A stretch of DNA of 64,000 bases from Nematostella vectensis (lineage: Eukaryota; Cnidaria; Anthozoa; Actiniaria; Edwardsiidae). Every line of letters begins with the position of its first letter. Position 1 is the stretch's first letter. Positions 1 to 9,812 of the stretch are shown here, piece after piece. The notes beneath the pieces are model-generated. The model was given only the letters and a program-made list of their open reading frames with translations. It did no database searches and was not told the DNA's origin. Location of the stretch: contig NC_064045.1 of the NCBI RefSeq assembly GCF_932526225.1, positions 15,930,442-15,994,441 on the forward strand, given 5' to 3'. The translations under genes were made by a program, and so were the position numbers.

Positions 1-1069
1 ATCGAACCCGGGTCGCTGCGGTAGTAGTCAAGTGCCCGCAACGAAAGACTAACGTGGCATTGCTGAAGGGAATTGTAATGAAAATTACTTTTAATACTAT
101 TGGTATCGTAAACTATCCCAAGCAAAGTCACCATCGGACTGGAGGTTACATTCGTGAAAAGCTTTAGGGTTACATTCGGGAATTTGTTTTACGAGTGTAA
201 CCTCCAAAAGGTTACAATCGATAATTTTTTTTTCCGAATGTAAATTCCAAAAAGTAACATTAGGAAAAATAAAACAGTATACTCGGAAAAAAAGGTATAT
301 CAATCTATCGAGCGCTATGCTCTATGTTAGAATCTACTTAATCAAGTTATCCAAGGAATCTAGTTAGTTCTTGTGTGCATAAAATATGTACAGGATCCTG
401 AACAAAGCATGAGCACATCAAAGATGCTGAGAGTACATAAAAATGTCCCTATACCTTCTTTTTATGTCATGACACACCAAGATCAGTATAATTAAGTATC
501 GATATTTAAAAAAAAAAAATAAAGAAAAAAAAATAGGCTATTAGCGGGAATCGAACCCGGGTAGCTGCGTTAGTAGTCAAGTGCCCGCAACGAAAGACTA
601 ACGTGGCATTGCTGAAGGGAATTGTAATGAAAATTACTTTTAATACTATTGGTATCGTAAACTATCCCAAGCAAAGTCACCATCGGACTGGAGGTTACAT
701 TCGGGAAAAGCTTTAGGGTTACATTCGGGAATTTGTTTTACGAGTGTAACCTCCAAAAGGTTACAATCTATAATTTTTTTCCGAATGTAAATTCCAAAAA
801 GTAACATTAGGAAAAATAAAACAGTATACTCGGAAAAAAAAGTATATCAATCTATCGAGCGCTATGCTCTATATTAGAATCTACTTAATCAAGTTTTCCA
901 AGGAATCTAGTTAGTTCTTGTGTGCATAAAATATGTACAGGATCCTGAACAAAGCATGAGCACATCAAAGATGCTGAGAGTACATAAAAATGTCCCTATA
1001 CCTTCTTTTTATGTCATGACACACCAAGAACAGTATAATTAAGTATCGATATTAAAAAAAAAAATAAAG

Positions 1070-1077
1070 AAAAAAAA
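1070..1077 (-). terminator. Oligo-T run directly after the tRNA-like segment
   Basis: Eight A on the plus strand give eight T on the minus strand, starting two bases after the discriminator position of the tRNA-like segment (1080). Pol III normally stops at four or more T, so the B box and this run have the spacing of a tRNA gene end. The tract continues as further T-runs (1054-1068). It may simply be the A-rich tail of the satellite unit, so the terminator role is inferred. Confidence 0.35.
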
Positions 1078-1090
1078 TAGGCTATCAGCG

Positions 1091-1101
1091 GGAATCGAAC
1101 C
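1091..1101 (-). promoter_or_regulatory. Perfect Pol III B-box match
   Basis: The minus strand reads GGTTCGATTCC, an exact match to the tRNA-type internal B box consensus (GGTTCGANTCC). It is intact in almost every unit; a visible exception is the unit starting at 21800, where CCCGGG has become CCCTTG just beside the core. A convincing A box is missing: the nearest candidate, TAGTCTTTCG on the minus strand, lacks the conserved A of the consensus. Whether TFIIIC binds or Pol III transcribes it is unknown. Confidence 0.5.
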
Positions 1102-1106
1102 CGGGT

Positions 1107-1136
1107 CGCTGCGGTAGTAGTCAACTGCCCGCAACG
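1107..1136 (-). other. 8-bp-stem hairpin within the tRNA-like block
   Basis: CGCTGCGG (1107-1114) faces CCGCAACG (1129-1136) across a 14-base loop. As minus-strand RNA all eight positions pair, with one G-U; as plus-strand RNA the same position is a C-A mismatch. Units of class e and i with CGTTGCGT pair perfectly over seven positions instead. Confidence 0.6.
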
Positions 1137-1167
1137 AAAGACTAACGTGGCATTGCTGAAGGGAATT

Positions 1168-1181
1168 GTAATGAAAATTAC
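1168..1181. other. GTAAT-GAAA-ATTAC short hairpin
   Basis: A perfect five-base inverted repeat flanks GAAA, a GNRA-type tetraloop when read as plus-strand RNA. It is present in nearly all units. It is altered to TAATAAAAATTA at about 22439, 58665 and 61932, and to GTATGGAAAATTAC at about 42091. It is short enough to be chance kept by homogenisation. Confidence 0.4.
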
Positions 1182-1233
1182 TTTTAATACTATTGGTATC
1201 GTAAACTATCCCAAGCAAAGTCACCATCGGATT

Positions 1234-1355
1234 GGAGGTTACATTCGGGAAAAGCTTCAGGGTTACATTCGGGACTTTGTTTTACGAGTGTAACCTCCAA
1301 AAGGTTACAATCAATAATTTTTTTCCGAATGTAAATTCCAAAAAGTAACATTAGG
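1234..1355. repeat. Cluster of six GGTTACATTCGG-like motifs in mixed orientation
   Basis: Two direct copies of GGTTACATTCGGG start at 1237 and 1261, 24 bases apart. They are followed by a reversed copy (GAGTGTAACC, 1286-1295), a forward partial copy (GGTTACAATC, 1303), a reversed copy (CCGAATGTAAATTCC, 1325-1339) and a degenerate forward copy (GTAACATTAGG, 1345-1355). The outer arms GGAGGTTACA (1234-1243) and TGTAACCTCC (1289-1298) form a perfect 10-bp inverted repeat with a 45-base spacer. The region looks as though the unit grew from a short motif by local duplication and inversion. Confidence 0.8.
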
Positions 1356-1367
1356 AAAAATAAAACA
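1286..1367. repeat. Two degenerate ~42-bp direct repeats
   Basis: The stretch starting GAGTGTAACCTCC (1286) is followed 41 bases later (42 in most other units) by a diverged copy starting GAATGTAAATTCC (1327). Both contain the pattern TGTAA-N-TCCAAAA-N-GTTAC/GTAAC. In frame the two halves give near-identical short peptides, which explains the repeated look of the translated plus strand, but this is an effect of the DNA repeat and not evidence of a gene. Confidence 0.7.
1289..1309. other. Perfect 8-bp-stem palindrome
   Basis: TGTAACCT (1289-1296) and AGGTTACA (1302-1309) are exact reverse complements around the five-base loop CCAAA. It is intact in nearly every unit. Near 8932 the right flank reads CTCCTAAAGG, which changes the loop only. 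Confidence 0.75.
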
Positions 1368-1481
1368 GTATACTCGGAAAAAAAGGTATATCAATCTATC
1401 GAGCGCTATGCTCTATGTTAGAATCTACTTAATCAAGTTATCCAAGGAATCTAGTTAGTTCTTGTGTGCATAAAATATGTA

Positions 1482-1491
1482 CAGGATCCTG
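1482..1491. other. 10-bp palindrome CAGGATCCTG with BamHI site
   Basis: The ten bases are fully self-complementary and sit about 400 bp into the unit. Classes a, b, c, e, f, g, i and j usually keep it; h has CAGGATCCGG, and d has CAAGATCCGG, which destroys the BamHI site and leaves TCCGG. It is a useful class marker. No function is implied. Confidence 0.8.
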
Positions 1492-4400
1492 AACAAAGCA
1501 TGAGCACATCAAAGATGCTGAGAGTACATAAAAATGTCCCTATACCTTCTTTTTATGTCATGACACACCAAGAACAGTATAATTAAGTATCGATATTTAA
1601 AAAAAAATAATAAAGAAAAACAAAATAGGCTATCAGCGGGAATCGAACCCGGGTCGCTGCGTTAGTAGTCAAGTGCCCGCAACGAAAGACTAACGTGGCA
1701 TTGATGAAGGGAATTGTAATGAAAATTACTTTTAATACTATTGGTATCGTAAACTATCCCAAGCAAAGTCACCATCGGACTGGAGGTTACATTCGGGAAA
1801 AGCTTTAGGGTTACATTCGGGAATTTGTTTTACGAGTGTAACCTCCAAAAGGTTACAATCGATAATTTTTTTTCCGAATGTAAATTCCAAAAAGTAACAT
1901 TAGGAAAAATAAAACAGTATACTCGGAAAAAAAGGTATATCAATCTATCGAGCGCTATGCTCTATTTTAGAATCTACTTAATCAAGTTATCCAAGGAATC
2001 TAGTTAGTTCTTGTGTGCATAAAATATGTACAAGATCCGGAACAAAGCATGAGCACATCAAAGATGCTGAGAGTACATCAAAATGTCCCTATACCTTCTT
2101 TTTATGTCATGACACACCAAGAACAGTATAATTAAGTATCGATATTTAAAAAAAAAATAAAGAAAAAAAAATAGGCTATCAGCGGGAATCGAACCCGGGT
2201 CGTTGCGTTAGTAGTCAAGTGCCCGCAACGAAAGACTAACGTGGCATTGCTGAAGGGAATAGTAATGAAAATTACTTTTAATACTATTGGTATCGTAAAC
2301 TATCCCAAGCAAAGTCAACATCGGACTGGAGGTTACATTCGGGAAAAACTTCAGGGTTACATTCGGGAATTTGTTTTACGAGTGTAACCTCCAAAAGGTT
2401 ACAATCAATAATTTTTTTTCCGAATGTAAATTCCAAAAAGTAACATTAGGAAAAATAAAACAGTATACTCGGAAAAAAAGGTATATCAATCTATCGAGCG
2501 CTATGCTCTATGTTAGAATCTACTTAATCAAGTTATCCAAGGAATCTAGTTAGTTCTTGTGCGCATAAAATATGTACAGGATCCTGAACAAAGCATGAGC
2601 ACATCAAAGATGCTGAGAGTACATAAAAATGTCCCTATGCCTTCTTTTTATGTCATGACACACCAAGAACAGTATAATTAAGTATCGATATTTAAAAAAA
2701 AATAAAGAAAAAAAATAGGCTATCAGCGGGAATCGAACCCGGGTCGCTGCGGTAGTAGTCAAGTGCCCGCAACGAAAGACTAACGTGGCATTGCTGAAGG
2801 GAATTGTAATGAAAATTACTTTTAATACTATTGGTATCGTAAACTATCCCAAGCAAAGTCACCATCGGACTGGAGGTTACAATCGGGAAAAGCTTTAGGG
2901 TTACATTCGGGAATTTGTTTTACGAGTGTAACCTCCAAAAGGTTACAATCTATATTTTTTTTTCCAAATGTAAATTCCAAAAAGTAACATTAGGAAAAAT
3001 AAAACAGTATACTCGGAAAAAAAAGTATATCAATCTATCGAGCGCTATGCTCTATGTTAGAATCTACTTAATCAAGTTTTCCAAGGAATCTAGTTAGTTC
3101 TTGTGTGCATAAAATATGTACAGGATCCTGAACAAAGCATGAGCACATCAAAGATGCTGAGAGTACATAAAAATGTCCCTATACCTTCTTTTTATGTCAT
3201 GACACACCAAGAACAGTATAATTACGTATCGCTATTTAAAAAAAAATAAAGAAAAAAATAGGCTATCAGCGGGAATCGAACCCGGGTCGCTGCGGTAGTA
3301 GTCAACTGCCCGCAACGAAAGATTAACGTGGCATTGCTGAAGGGAATTGTAATGAAAATTACTTTTAATACTATTGGTATCGTAAACTATCCCAAGCAAA
3401 GTCACCATCGGACTGGAGGTTACATTCGGGAAAAGCTTTAGGGTTACATTCGGGAATTTGTTTTACGAGTGTAACCTCCAAAAGGTTACAATCGATAATT
3501 TTTTTTCCGAATGTAAATTCCAAAAAGTAACATTAGGAAAAATAAAACAGTATACTCGGAAAAAAAGGTATATCAATCTATCGAGCGCTATGCTCTATGT
3601 TAGAATCTACTTAATCAAGTTATCCAAGGAATCTAGTTAGTTCTTGTGTGCATAAAATATGTACAGGATCCTGAACAAAGCATGAGCACATCAAAGATGC
3701 TGAGAGTACATAAAAATGTCCCTATACCTTCTTTTTATGTCATGACACACCAAGAACAGTATAATTAAGTATCGATATTTTAAAAAAAATAAAGAAAAAA
3801 ATAGGCTATCAGCGGGAATCGAACCCGGGTCGCTGCGGTAGTAGTCAAGTGCCCGCAACGAAAGACTAACGTGGCATTGCTGAAGGGAATTGTAATGAAA
3901 ATTACTTTTAATACTATTGGTATCGTAAACTATCCCAAGCAAAGTCACCATCGGACTGGAGGTTACATTCGGGAAAAGCTTTAGGGTTACATTCGGGAAT
4001 TTGTTTTACGAGTGTAACCTCCAAAAGGTTACAATCGATAATTTTTTTTCCGAATGTAAATTCCAAAAAGTAACATTAGGAAAAATAAAACAGTATACTC
4101 GGAAAAAAAGGTATATCAATCTATCGAGCGCTATGCTCTATTTTAGAATCTACTTAATCAAGTTATCCAAGGAATCTAGTTAGTTCTTGTGTGCATAAAA
4201 TATGTACAGGATCCGGAACAAAGCATGAGCACATCAAAGATGCTGAGAGTACATCAAAATGTCCCTATACCTTCTTTTTATGTCATGACACACCAAGAAC
4301 AGTATAATTAAGTATCGATATTTAAAAAAAAAAATAAAGAAAAAAAAAATAGGCTATCAGCGGGAATCGAACCCGGGTCGTTGCGTTAGTAGTCAAGTGC

Positions 4401-4896
4401 CCGCAACGAAAGACTAACGTGGCATTGCTGAAGGGAATCGTAATGAAAATTACTTTTAATACTATTGGTATCGTAAACTATCCCAAGCAAAGTCAACATC
4501 GGACTGGAGGTTACATTCGGGAAAAGCTTCAGGGTTACATTCGGGAATTTGTTTTACGAGTGTAACCTCCAAAAGGTTACAATCAATAATTTTTTTTCCG
4601 AATGTAAATTCCAAAAAGTAACATTAGGAAAAATAAAACAGTATACTCGGAAAAAAAGGTATATCAATCTATCGAGCGCTATGCTCTATGTTAGAATCTA
4701 CTTAATCAAGTTATCCAAGCAATCTAGTTAGTTCTTGTGCGCATAAAATATGTACAGGATCCTGAACAAAGCATGAGCACATCAAAGATGCTGAGAGTAC
4801 ATAAAAATGTCCCTATACCTTCTTTTTATGTCATGACACACCAAGAACAGTATAATTAAGTATCGATATTAAAAAAAAAAATAAAGAAAAAAAATA

Positions 4897-7800
4897 GGCT
4901 ATCAGCGGGAATCGAACCCGGGTCGCTGCGGTAGTAGTCAACTGCCCGCAACGAAAGACTAACGTGGCATTGCTGAAGGGAATTGTAATGAAAATTACTT
5001 TTAATACTATTGGTATCGTAAACTATCCCAAGCAAAGTCACCATCGGATTGGAGGTTACATTCGGGAAAAGCTTCAGGGTCACATTCTGGACTTTGTTTT
5101 ACGAGTGTAACCTCCAAAAGGTTACAATCAATAATTTTTTTCCGAATGTAAATTCCAAAAAGTAACATTAGGAAAAATAAAACAGTATACTCGGAAAAAA
5201 AGGTATATCAATCTATCGAGCGCTATGCTCTATGTTAGAATCTACTTAATCAAGTTATCCAAGGAATCTAGTTAGTTCTTGTGTGCATAAAATATGTACA
5301 GGATCCTGAACAAAGCATGAGCACATCAAAGATGCTGAGAGTACATAAAAATGTCCCTATACCTTCTTTTTATGTCATGACACACCAAGAACAGTATAAT
5401 TAAGTATCGATATTTAAAAAAAAATAATAAAGAAAAACAAAATAGGCTATCAGCGGGAATCGAACCCGGGTCGCTGCGTTAGTAGTCAAGTGCCCGCAAC
5501 GAAAGACTAACGTGGCATTGATGAAGGGAATTGTAATGAAAATTACTTTTAATACTATTGGTATCGTAAACTATCCCAAGCAAAGTCACCATCGGACTGG
5601 AGGTTACATTCGGGAAAAGCTTTAGGGTTACATTCGGGAATTTGTTTTACGAGTGTAACCTCCAAAAGGTTACAATCGATAATTTTTTTTCCGAATGTAA
5701 ATTCCAAAAAGTAACATTAGGAAAAATAAAACAGTATACTCGGAAAAAAAGGTATATCAATCTATCGAGCGCTATGCTCTATTTTAGAATCTACTTAATC
5801 AAGTTATCCAAGGAATCTAGTTAGTTCTTGTGTGCATAAAATATGTACAAGATCCGGAACAAAGCATGAGCACATCAAAGATGCTGAGAGTACATCAAAA
5901 TGTCCCTATACCTTTTTTTTATGTCATGACACACCAAGAACAGTATAATTAAGTATCGATATTTAAAAAAAAAATAAAGAAAAAAAAATAGGCTATCAGC
6001 GGGAATCGAACCCGGGTCGTTGCGTTAGTAGTCAAGTGCCCGCAACGAAAGACTAACGTGGCATTGCTGAAGGGAATAGTAATGAAAATTACTTTTAATA
6101 CTATTGGTATCGTAAACTATCCCAAGCAAAGTCAACATCGGACTGGAGGTTACATTCGGGAAAAGCTTCAGGGTTACATTCGGGAATTTGTTTTACGAGT
6201 GTAACCTCCAAAAGGTTACAATCAATAATTTTTTTTCCGAATGTAAATTCCAAAAAGTAACATTAGGAAAAATAAAACAGTATACTCGGAAAAAAAGGTA
6301 TATCAATCTATCGAGCGCTATGCTCTATGTTAGAATCTACTTAATCAAGTTATCCAAGGAATCTAGTTAGTTCTTGTGCGCATAAAATATGTACAGGATC
6401 CTGAACAAAGCATGAGCACATCAAAGATGCTGAGAGTACATAAAAATGTCCCTATGCCTTCTTTTTATGTCATGACACACCAAGAACAGTATATTTAAGT
6501 ATCGATATTTAAAAAAAAATAAAGAAAACAAATAGGCTATCAGCGGGAATCGAACCCGGGTCGCTGCGGTAGTAGTCAAGTGCCCGCAACGAAAGACTAA
6601 CGTGGCATTGCTGAAGGGAATTGTAATGAAAATTACTTTTAATACTATTGGTATCGTAAACTATCCCAAGCAAAGTCACCATCGGACTGGAGGTTACAAT
6701 CGGGAAAAGCTTTAGGGTTACATTCGGGAATTTGTTTTACGAGTGTAACCTCCAAAAGGTTACAATCTATATTTTTTTTCCGAATGTAAATTCCAAAAAG
6801 TAACATTAGGAAAAATAAAACAGTATACTCGGAAAAAAAAGTATATCAATCTATCGAGCGCTATGCTCTATGTTAGAATCTACTTAATCAAGTTTTCCAA
6901 GGAATCTAGTTAGTTCTTGTGTGCATAAAATATGTACAGGATCCTGAACAAAGCATGAGCACATCAAAGATGCTGAGAGTACATAAAAATGTCCCTATAC
7001 CTTCTTTTTATGTCATGACACACCAAGAACAGTATAATTACGTATCGCTATTTAAAAAAAAATAAAGAAAAAAATAGGCTATCAGCGGGAATCGAACCCG
7101 GGTCGCTGCGGTAGTAGTCAAGTGCCCGCAACGAAAGATTAACGTGGCATTGCTGAAGGGAATTGTAATGAAAATTACTTTTAATACTATTGGTATCGTA
7201 AACTATCCCAAGCAAAGTCACCATCGGACTGGAGGTTACATTCGGGAAAAGCTTTAGGGTTACATTCGGGAATTTGTTTTACGAGTGTAACCTCCAAAAG
7301 GTTACAATCGATAATTTTTTTTCCGAATGTAAATTCCAAAAAGTAACATTAGGAAAAATAAAACAGTATACTCGGAAAAAAAGGTATATCAATCTATCGA
7401 GCGCTATGCTCTATGTTAGAATCTACTTAATCAAGTTATCCAAGGAATCTAGTTAGTTCTTGTGTGCATAAAATATGTACAGGATCCTGAACAAAGCATG
7501 AGCACATCAAAGATGCTGAGAGTACATAAAAATGTCCCTATACCTTCTTTTTATGTCATGACACACCAAGAACAGTATAATTAAGTATCGATATTTTAAA
7601 AAAAATAAAGAAAAAAAATAGGCTATCAGCGGGAATCGAACCCGGGTCGCTGCGGTAGTAGTCAAGTGCCCGCAACGAAAGACTAACGTGGCATTGCTGA
7701 AGGGAATTGTAATGAAAATTACTTTTAATACTATTGGTATCGTAAACTATCCCAAGCAAAGTCACCATCGGACTGGAGGTTACATTCGGGAAAAGCTTTA

Positions 7801-9812
7801 GGGTTACATTCGGGAATTTGTTTTACGAGTGTAACCTCCAAAAGGTTACAATCGATAATTTTTTTTCCGAATGTAAATTCCAAAAAGTAACATTAGGAAA
7901 AATAAAACAGTATACTCGGAAAAAAAGGTATATCAATCTATCGAGCGCTATGCTCTATTTTAGAATCTACTTAATCAAGTTATCCAAGGAATCTAGTTAG
8001 TTCTTCTGTGCATAAAATATGTACAGGATCCTGAACAAAGCATGAGCACATCAAAGATGCTGAGAGTACATCAAAATGTCCCTATACCTTCTTTTTATGT
8101 CATGACACACCAAGAACAGTATAATTAAGTATCGATATTTTAAAAAAAATAAAAGAAAAAAAATAGGCTATCAGCGGGAATCGAACCCGGGTCGCTGCGG
8201 TAGTAGTCAAGTGCCCGCAACGAAAGACTAACGTGGCATTGCTGAAGGGAATTGTAATGAAAATTACTTTTAATACTATTGGTATCGTAAACTATCCCAA
8301 GCAAAGTCACCATCGGACTGGAGGTTACATTCGGGAAAGGCTTTAGGGTTACATTCGGGAATTTGTTTTACGAGTGTAACCTCCAAAAGGTTACAATCGA
8401 TAATTTTTTTTCCGAATGTAAATTCCAAAAAGTAACATTAGGAAAAATAAAACAGTATACTCGGAAAAAAAGGTATATCAATCTATCGAGCGCTATGCTC
8501 TATTTTAGAATCTACTTAATCAAGTTATCCAAGGAATCTAGTTAGTTCTTGTGTGCATAAAATATGTACAGGATCCGGAACAAAGCATGAGCACATCAAA
8601 GATGCTGAGAGTACATCAAAATGTCCCTATACCTTCTTTTTATGTCATGACACACCAAGAACAGTATAATTAAGTATCGATATTTAAAAAAAAAAATAAA
8701 GAAAAAAAAAAAAATAGGCTATCAGCGGGAATCGAACCCGGGTCGTTGCGTTAGTAGTCAAGTGCCCGCAACGAAAGACTAACGTGGCATTGCTGAAGGG
8801 AATCGTAATGAAAATTACTTTTAATACTATTGGTATCGTAAACTATCCCAAGCAAAGTCAACATCGGACTGGAGGTTACATTCGGGAAAAGCTTCAGGGT
8901 TACATTCGGGAATTTGTTTTACGAGTGTAACCTCCTAAAGGTTACAATCAATAATTTTTTTTTCCGAATGTAAATTCCAAAAAGTAACATTAGGAAAAAT
9001 AAAACAGTATACTCGGAAAAAAAGGTATATCAATCTATCGAGCGCTATGCTCTATGTTAGAATCTACTTAATCAAGTTATCCAAGCAATCTAGTTAGTTC
9101 TTGTGCGCATAAAATATGTACAGGATCCTGAACAAAGCATGAGCACATCAAAGATGCTGAGAGTACATAAAAATGTCCCTATACCTTCTTTTTATGTCAT
9201 GACACACCAAGAACAGTATAATTAAGTATCGATATTTAAAAAAAAAATAAAGAAAAAAAAAATAGGCTATCAGCGGGAATCGAACCCGGGTCGCTGCGGT
9301 AGTAGTCAAGTGCCCGCAACGAAAGATTAACGTGGCATTGCTGAAGGGAATTGTAATGAAAATTACTTTTAATACTATTGGTATCGTAAACTATCCCAAC
9401 CAAAGTCACCATCGGACTGGAGGTTACATTCGGGAAAAGCTTTAGGGTTACATTCGGGAATTTGTTTTACGAGTGTAACCTCCAAAAGGTTACAATCGAT
9501 AATTTTTTTTCCGAATGTAAATTCCAAAAAGTAACATTAGGAAAAATAAAACAGTATACTCGGAAAAAAAGGTATATCAATCTATCGAGCGCTATGCTCT
9601 ATGTTAGAATCTACTTAATCAAGTTATCCAAGGAATCTAGTTAGTTCTTGTGTGCATAAAATATGTACAGGATCCTGAACAAAGCATGAGCACATCAAAG
9701 ATGCTGAGAGTACATAAAAATGTCCCTATACCTTCTTTTTATGTCATGACACACCAAGATCAGTATAATTAAGTATCGATATTTAAAAAAAAAAAATAAA
9801 GAAAAACAAATA
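4897..9812. repeat. Block of nine units: c d e f g h/g h i j/a
   Basis: Starts: c 4897, d 5445, e 5991, f 6535, g 7077, h/g 7621, h 8166, i 8717, j/a 9265. The run c to h repeats 1080-4351 at an offset of 3817 bp (seven units), with one h unit extra. The c unit has the private change TCACATTCTGG (about 5080). The j unit ends with AGATCAG and a class a tail, and is followed by b, skipping a. Confidence 0.85.
7621..8165. repeat. Hybrid unit h/g causing a doubled h
   Basis: The front and middle are class h (CTCTATTTT, ACATCAAAA), but it has AGGATCCTG and the ATTTTAAAA tail of class g. A second h unit follows at 8166, as expected after a g-type end. The private change TTCTTCTGTG lies near 8005. 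This extra unit is missing from the related block at 20714-26709. Confidence 0.7.

Larger units (their letters stand above)
1080..1136 (-). pseudogene. tRNA 3'-half-like segment, present in every unit
   Basis: Read on the minus strand, bases 1114 down to 1080 fit the 3' half of a tRNA: anticodon-stem strand CCGCA (1114-1110), a five-base variable loop GCGAC with C at position 48, T-stem CCGGG, T-loop TTCGATT, T-stem CCCGC, acceptor strand TGATAGC, then one discriminator base. Four of five T-stem pairs form; the outermost is C-C. A partner TGCGG for the anticodon stem exists at 1133-1129, but the loop is 14 bases instead of 7. No matching 5' acceptor strand (GCTATCA) or D-arm is found upstream on that strand. 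It is therefore a relic or a half-tRNA, not a working tRNA gene. The same segment recurs about 117 times in the window. Confidence 0.5.
1080..1627. repeat. Reference satellite unit (class c) used for internal anatomy
   Basis: This complete 548-bp unit carries every internal element described in the next entries, and the same elements recur at the same relative positions in nearly all other units. From left to right: tRNA-like block (1080-1136), GTAAT/ATTAC hairpin (1168-1181), six-motif region (1234-1355), AT-rich segment with GAGCGCTATGCTC (1401-1413), CAGGATCCTG palindrome (1482-1491), and a terminal A-rich tract up to 1625. As a class c unit it has TCAACTGCCC, CGGATTGG and GGGACTTTG. The unit start is my convention; the array has no natural boundary visible in this window. 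Confidence 0.95.
1..4896. repeat. Block of nine units in order a b c d e f g h i
   Basis: Unit starts: partial a (1), b 536, c 1080, d 1628, e 2174, f 2718, g 3261, h 3804, i 4352. This is the longest run in undisturbed canonical order. The partial a unit has TTCGTG instead of TTCGGG (about 151). The b unit has CTATTAGC at its start (about 538-545). The g unit combines TCAACTGCCC with GATTAACG, a combination seen again only at 62383. The i unit ends with an ATTAAAA tail like class b, which may explain why a c unit follows. Confidence 0.85.

Noticed and set aside
1070-1104. LTR-retrotransposon primer binding site, since the plus strand is complementary to a tRNA 3' end
   Set aside because: A primer site would start with TGG matching CCA; here the bases are ATAGG. 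No LTR, TG...CA ends, polypurine tract in place, or gag-pol is present.
1080-1136. Functional tRNA gene
   Set aside because: No 5' acceptor strand, no D-arm, 14-base anticodon loop, no good A box.
1039-1227. Recurrent 62-86-codon minus-strand open frame starting at ATG
   Set aside because: Its 3' end runs into the variable A-tract (poly-Phe) and the stop changes with A-run length. It reads straight through the tRNA-like block, a classic source of false frames.
1237-1260. CENP-B box
   Set aside because: TTCG followed at the right distance by A occurs after the first GGTTACATTCGG, but the required final CGGG is CTTT or CTTC. No match was found on the minus strand beside TTCGATTCCCG.
1825-2007. 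Recurrent 60-codon plus-strand open frame, about 60 times in the window
   Set aside because: It begins at TTG, not ATG, in most copies, exists only because each unit is repeated, is lost in many units by single-base changes in T-runs, and has no codon-level sign of selection. Its internally repeated look comes from the 42-bp DNA repeat.
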